The notes under the pieces were generated by a model. The model saw nothing but the letters and a program-made list of their open reading frames with translations, was not told the DNA's origin and ran no database searches. Shown here piece by piece: positions 60,990-64,000 of a stretch of 64,000 nucleotides of DNA (the stretch's first letter is position 1; every line of letters begins with the position of its first letter). The stretch covers positions 1 through 64,000 of the forward strand of contig NZ_CAXUNP010000010.1 in NCBI RefSeq assembly GCF_964252635.1, given 5' to 3'. The position numbers were made by a program, and so were the translations under genes. The stretch comes from Jatrophihabitans sp964252635 (lineage in GTDB: Bacteria; Actinomycetota; Actinomycetes; Mycobacteriales; Jatrophihabitantaceae).

Positions 60990-62534
60990 TCAGCGCAGCG
61001 GTGGACCCCAGTCGGCCTCGCCGCGCAGCCGGCTCTTGAGCAGCTTCCCGCCCGCGTTGCGCGGCAGCGGGCTGGACACGACACGGACGAACTGCGGGAT
61101 CTTGTAGTCGGCCAGCCGTTCCCGGCAGTGCGCGAGCACCGCCTCGACGTCCGGGTCGGCACCGTCCACGCCGACCAGCACCGCGCCGACCTTCTCTCCC
61201 ATGACGTCGTCCGGCACCGCGAGGACCGCGGCCTCCCCGACGCCCGGCGCCGAGGCCAACGCGCCCTCCACCTCGACACTCGACACGTTCTCGCCACCCC
61301 GGTTGATGATGTCCTTGGCGCGGTCGACGATGTGGATCCGTCCGTCCTCGTCGGCGCAGACGATGTCGCCGGTCCGCAGCCACCCGTCGACCACCGTGGC
61401 CGCGGTCTCCTCCGCCCGCTGCCAGTAGGCGGTCATGACGTTCGGGCCGCGGGCGAGCAGCTCACCGGTCAGCGGGTCGCCGTCGAGCGGGGCGATGGCC
61501 AGATCCACGACGGGCATGGCGTAGCCGACCGAGTCGGCGTGCTCGACGGCGTCGTGGTCGGGCAGCACCGTCATCAGCGACGCCGTCTCGGTCATGCCGT
61601 ACCCGTTCGAGACCGCGCTGTTGGGGAACGCCCGTTTCAGGTCGAGCACCAGCGACGGGGCGATCGGCGCCCCGCCGTAACCGACCCAGCGCACGCCGCT
61701 GACGTCGGCTGCCGCGAACCGCGGGTGGCGCAGCAGCAACGCGTACACCGCCGGCACGGTGACCAGGAAGGAGATGCGTTCGGTGACCAGTGCGTCGACG
61801 ACGCCGGCGAGATCGAGCGCAGGCATGATGACGGCCGCGCCCCCGAGGTAGAGCGCGACGAGCAGCTGGGAGTTGCATCCGGTGACGTGGAACAGCGGCA
61901 CCGAGATCAGCGTGCGCAGGTCCGGGCCGGGTTCGTCGGACAGCGCCAGGGACACCGTCATCGTGCGGGCGTTGCTGAGGAACGCGCGGTGCGTCGTCGG
62001 GACGCCCTTCGGGTGCCCGGTCGTGCCCGAGGTGTAGAAGAACGCGGCCACGTCGTCGGGCCCGAGGTCGTCGACGACGACCGGGTCACCGTCGGGCAGG
62101 GCGACGTCGGGGGCGAGGTCCACGACCGCACCGCAGTCGGCAAGCACGAACTCGACCTCGGGCGGCGCCAACCGGGTGTTGACGGCGACCGCAATGCCGC
62201 CGCACAGCACGGTGCCGAGGAACGCGAGCGTCCAGTCGACCCCCGCCGGGTAGCGGACGGCGACCCGGTCGCCGCGTCCGACGCCCTGCTCGCGCAGACC
62301 CCCGGCCACCCGCGCGGCGGCGTCCCACAGCTGCCGGTAGGTCAGGCGCCGGCCGCCGAGCTCGACGACCGCCTCGGCGTCCGGCCGGTCGTCGGCGTGG
62401 TCGCGCAGCAGGGTGACGAGCGAGGTGGGCAGGTCCTCGTAGTACGCCACGCCCTGCGCGTCACGGGCGATCCCGGTCGTCGGATAGGGGTAGGCGGCCG
62501 ACCGCGGGACGGGCACCACGGCGGGCACGCTCAC
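60990..62534 (-). CDS. acyl-CoA synthetase/AMP-dependent ligase
   Basis: 514 residues of the ANL superfamily, activating a carboxylic acid as acyl-AMP then (usually) CoA thioester. The P-loop YTSGTTGHPKGVP is near 168-180, NGYGMTETAS near 320, TGDIV near 395, and PRNAGGKLLK near the end holds the catalytic lysine (Lys in GGK). It resembles medium-chain or aromatic acyl-CoA ligases; substrate unknown. GTG at 62534 overlaps the stop of the upstream hydrolase gene by four bases (GTGA), so the pair is translated together. Convergent with the DUF3253 gene. Confidence 0.88.
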   Translation of the reverse strand: MSVPAVVPVPRSAAYPYPTTGIARDAQGVAYYEDLPTSLVTLLRDHADDRPDAEAVVELGGRRLTYRQLWDAAARVAGGLREQGVGRGDRVAVRYPAGVDWTLAFLGTVLCGGIAVAVNTRLAPPEVEFVLADCGAVVDLAPDVALPDGDPVVVDDLGPDDVAAFFYTSGTTGHPKGVPTTHRAFLSNARTMTVSLALSDEPGPDLRTLISVPLFHVTGCNSQLLVALYLGGAAVIMPALDLAGVVDALVTERISFLVTVPAVYALLLRHPRFAAADVSGVRWVGYGGAPIAPSLVLDLKRAFPNSAVSNGYGMTETASLMTVLPDHDAVEHADSVGYAMPVVDLAIAPLDGDPLTGELLARGPNVMTAYWQRAEETAATVVDGWLRTGDIVCADEDGRIHIVDRAKDIINRGGENVSSVEVEGALASAPGVGEAAVLAVPDDVMGEKVGAVLVGVDGADPDVEAVLAHCRERLADYKIPQFVRVVSSPLPRNAGGKLLKSRLRGEADWGPPLR

Positions 62535-63499
62535 GTGCCCGCTCGTTCGAAGTAGCGGCGCGGGTTGTCGACGAGCATGGTGGTGAGCTGGGCGTCCGTG
62601 ACGCCGGCGTCGCGCAGGGCCGGCAGCACCGTGTCGTGGATGAAGGTGAAGTGCCAGTTCGGGGCGAACTCGTCCACGAACCCGGGCGGGAACCAGTCGA
62701 TGTGACACGACGCGTCGTGGGCCAGCACCAGCTGGTCGGCGTATCCCTGCTCGACGAGCGTGGCGACGGTCTGCACGCGCTGGTCCGTGGGCAGCAGGAC
62801 GTCGAGGCCGAACCGGTCCATGCCCAGGTAGCCGCCGGTGTCGAGCAGCTCGCGCAGGTAGTCGAGGTCGGTGCTGTCGCCGCTGTGGCCGAACACGACC
62901 TGCGACAGATCGACACCCTCGCTGCGCAGGACGTCGCGCGCCGCGAGCCCGGTGCGGTGCGGCGCGCTGGTGTGCACGGTGATCGGAACGCCGGTGCGCT
63001 TGTGCGTCTCGGCCACGGCCCGCATCACCCGCTCGACGCCCGGGGTCAGCTGGTCCTCGATGGCGCACTTCAGGAACGCGGCCTTGATGCCGGTGCCCGC
63101 GATGCCGTCCTCGATGTCCCCTACGAACATGGCGACCATGGGCTCGTCGCCCTCGAACAGCGTGCCGGGCCCGACGTAGTGGAAGAAGAACGGCACGTCG
63201 TTGTAGGTGTAGAGCCCGGTGGCCGGCACGATGTTGATGTCGACCTGCTCGTTGACCCGGGCCACCCGTTCGACGTCACGACCCAGCCCGACGACCGTTG
63301 GGTCGACGATGGTGTCGACCCCGCGGTCCTTGAGCGCCTGCAGCCTGGTGACGGCGTCACCGACCCGCGTCTGCTCGTCCCACGTCTGCGGGTAGTTGCG
63401 GCGGATCTCCTCGCTGAGCACAAAGACGTGCTCGTGCATGAGCGTCGTGCCCAGCGCCTCCGTCGGGACCGGACCTCGCACCGTCTGGATGTCGGGCAT
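62531..63499 (-). CDS. phosphotriesterase-family hydrolase (PTE/lactonase-like)
   Basis: 322 residues of the binuclear-metal PTE family. Ligands: MHEHVF (two His), the carboxylated Lys in AFLKCAIE, HTSAP and GHSGD (two His), and Asp in LAHDASC. Members are lactonases, phosphotriesterases or amidohydrolases. Coupled to an acyl-CoA synthetase gene, it may open a lactone whose acid is then activated; inference only. ATG at 63499 follows GAGGTGG. First gene of this two-gene unit; the frame extends upstream without family match. Confidence 0.87.
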   Translation of the reverse strand: MPDIQTVRGPVPTEALGTTLMHEHVFVLSEEIRRNYPQTWDEQTRVGDAVTRLQALKDRGVDTIVDPTVVGLGRDVERVARVNEQVDINIVPATGLYTYNDVPFFFHYVGPGTLFEGDEPMVAMFVGDIEDGIAGTGIKAAFLKCAIEDQLTPGVERVMRAVAETHKRTGVPITVHTSAPHRTGLAARDVLRSEGVDLSQVVFGHSGDSTDLDYLRELLDTGGYLGMDRFGLDVLLPTDQRVQTVATLVEQGYADQLVLAHDASCHIDWFPPGFVDEFAPNWHFTFIHDTVLPALRDAGVTDAQLTTMLVDNPRRYFERAGT

Positions 63500-63672
63500 G
63501 TGGGTGCCACCTCTCGTGCTCGCGCGTCGGAGACGGCCCGAGTGCGGCGAGCGGCGGTGCCCGGACGGTCTGGACGCTATCGGCGCCGACGGTGACTGAC
63601 CAGGGCCCCGGATGTGCGCGTCGACAGCATCCGGACGCAGCATGACCCCATGACCTCTGTCAGGGTGTCGAC

Positions 63673-64000
63673 ATGGAGATCTCGGGTGCGCACGTCCTGG
63701 TCGTCGGCGCGACGGGCGGGCTGGGCTCGGCGCTGGCCAGGGCCTTGGCCGCCGACGGCGCCAGGCTCAGCCTGAGCGGCCGCGACGCCACCCGGCTGTC
63801 CGCCCTGGCCGACGAGCTCACCGCGTCGGTGCTGAGCTCGGTGTCCGCCGACCTCGTCGACCCCTCTGCGCCGGCGCGGATCGTGGACGCCGCGGTTGCC
63901 GCGAGCCCGCTGGACGTCGTCGTCTTCGCGGCCGGCGTGGTCGCGTTCGGCGCCGTCGCCGAGCTCGACGACGACACCCTCGATCAGCTGCTGCTCGTCA
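63673..64000 (+). CDS. short-chain dehydrogenase/reductase (partial, runs off the window)
   Basis: The first 109 residues of an SDR: VLVVGATGGLGSALARALA is the dinucleotide-binding motif, LSGRDATRLSALADEL follows strand 2 (Arg suggests NADP), and DVVVFAAGVVAFG corresponds to the NNAG position. The active-site residues lie beyond the end. No stop codon in frame up to 64000. ATG at 63673. Divergent from the phosphotriesterase-family gene, 173 bases apart, and could belong to the same pathway. Confidence 0.85.
   Translation, partial: MEISGAHVLVVGATGGLGSALARALAADGARLSLSGRDATRLSALADELTASVLSSVSADLVDPSAPARIVDAAVAASPLDVVVFAAGVVAFGAVAELDDDTLDQLLLV

Overview
The window is ordinary chromosome from a very GC-rich actinobacterium (Actinomycetota). 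Nearly every third codon position is G or C, GTG starts are common, and short overlaps of the GTGA/ATGA type join operon genes. The gene set is typically actinobacterial: LigC-type DNA ligase, TreX/TreY/TreZ, PPK2, SigE-family ECF factor, a SpoIIE-type phosphatase with STAS and RsbW-like partners, and a HutF-type histidine pathway. I cannot place it below phylum from the sequence. I see no phage, transposon, CRISPR array, rRNA or tRNA.

Layout. 0-6 kb: LigC, a methyltransferase, an exporter coupled to a fold-III amino acid decarboxylase, and a reductase. 6-16 kb: trehalose synthesis from glycogen (treZ alone, treX-treY coupled), with PPK2, an ankyrin protein and small enzymes between. 16-21 kb: uvrB, a VOC protein, a repeat-rich intergenic region and a short-chain dehydrogenase. 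20.5-26.9 kb: histidine use, with an IclR regulator divergent from hutU, an M20 amidohydrolase, hutF and hutI; hutH is not present here. 27-31 kb: an acyltransferase, an LmeA-like protein and a three-gene partner-switching operon. 31-38.2 kb: thiamine region, with thiO-thiS-thiG behind one TPP riboswitch, then a second TPP riboswitch before cytX-psuG-pfkB, then thiE and thiD convergent. 38-44 kb: two paralogous YkuD-type L,D-transpeptidases around an ABC-F ATPase and a GPP34-like protein. 44-50 kb: MarR with a divergent VOC gene and two clear operators, an orphan histidine kinase, an ECF sigma factor with its probable anti-sigma gene, and small proteins. 50-56 kb: an APH-fold protein, an MccF-like S66 peptidase, a methyltransferase, a MATE exporter, map and an XRE regulator. 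56-64 kb: poxB, ilvE, an aldo/keto reductase coupled to a small zinc protein, an acyl-CoA synthetase coupled to a phosphotriesterase-family hydrolase, and a dehydrogenase cut by the window end.

The most rewarding points are regulatory: the internal TPP riboswitch placing pseudouridine-type enzymes under thiamine control, strong intergenic palindromes at 24.3 and 37.3 kb, and clean operator palindromes for IclR, MarR and XRE regulators. I did not find a convincing wholly new multi-gene system; the thiamine/pseudouridine operon is the nearest candidate.
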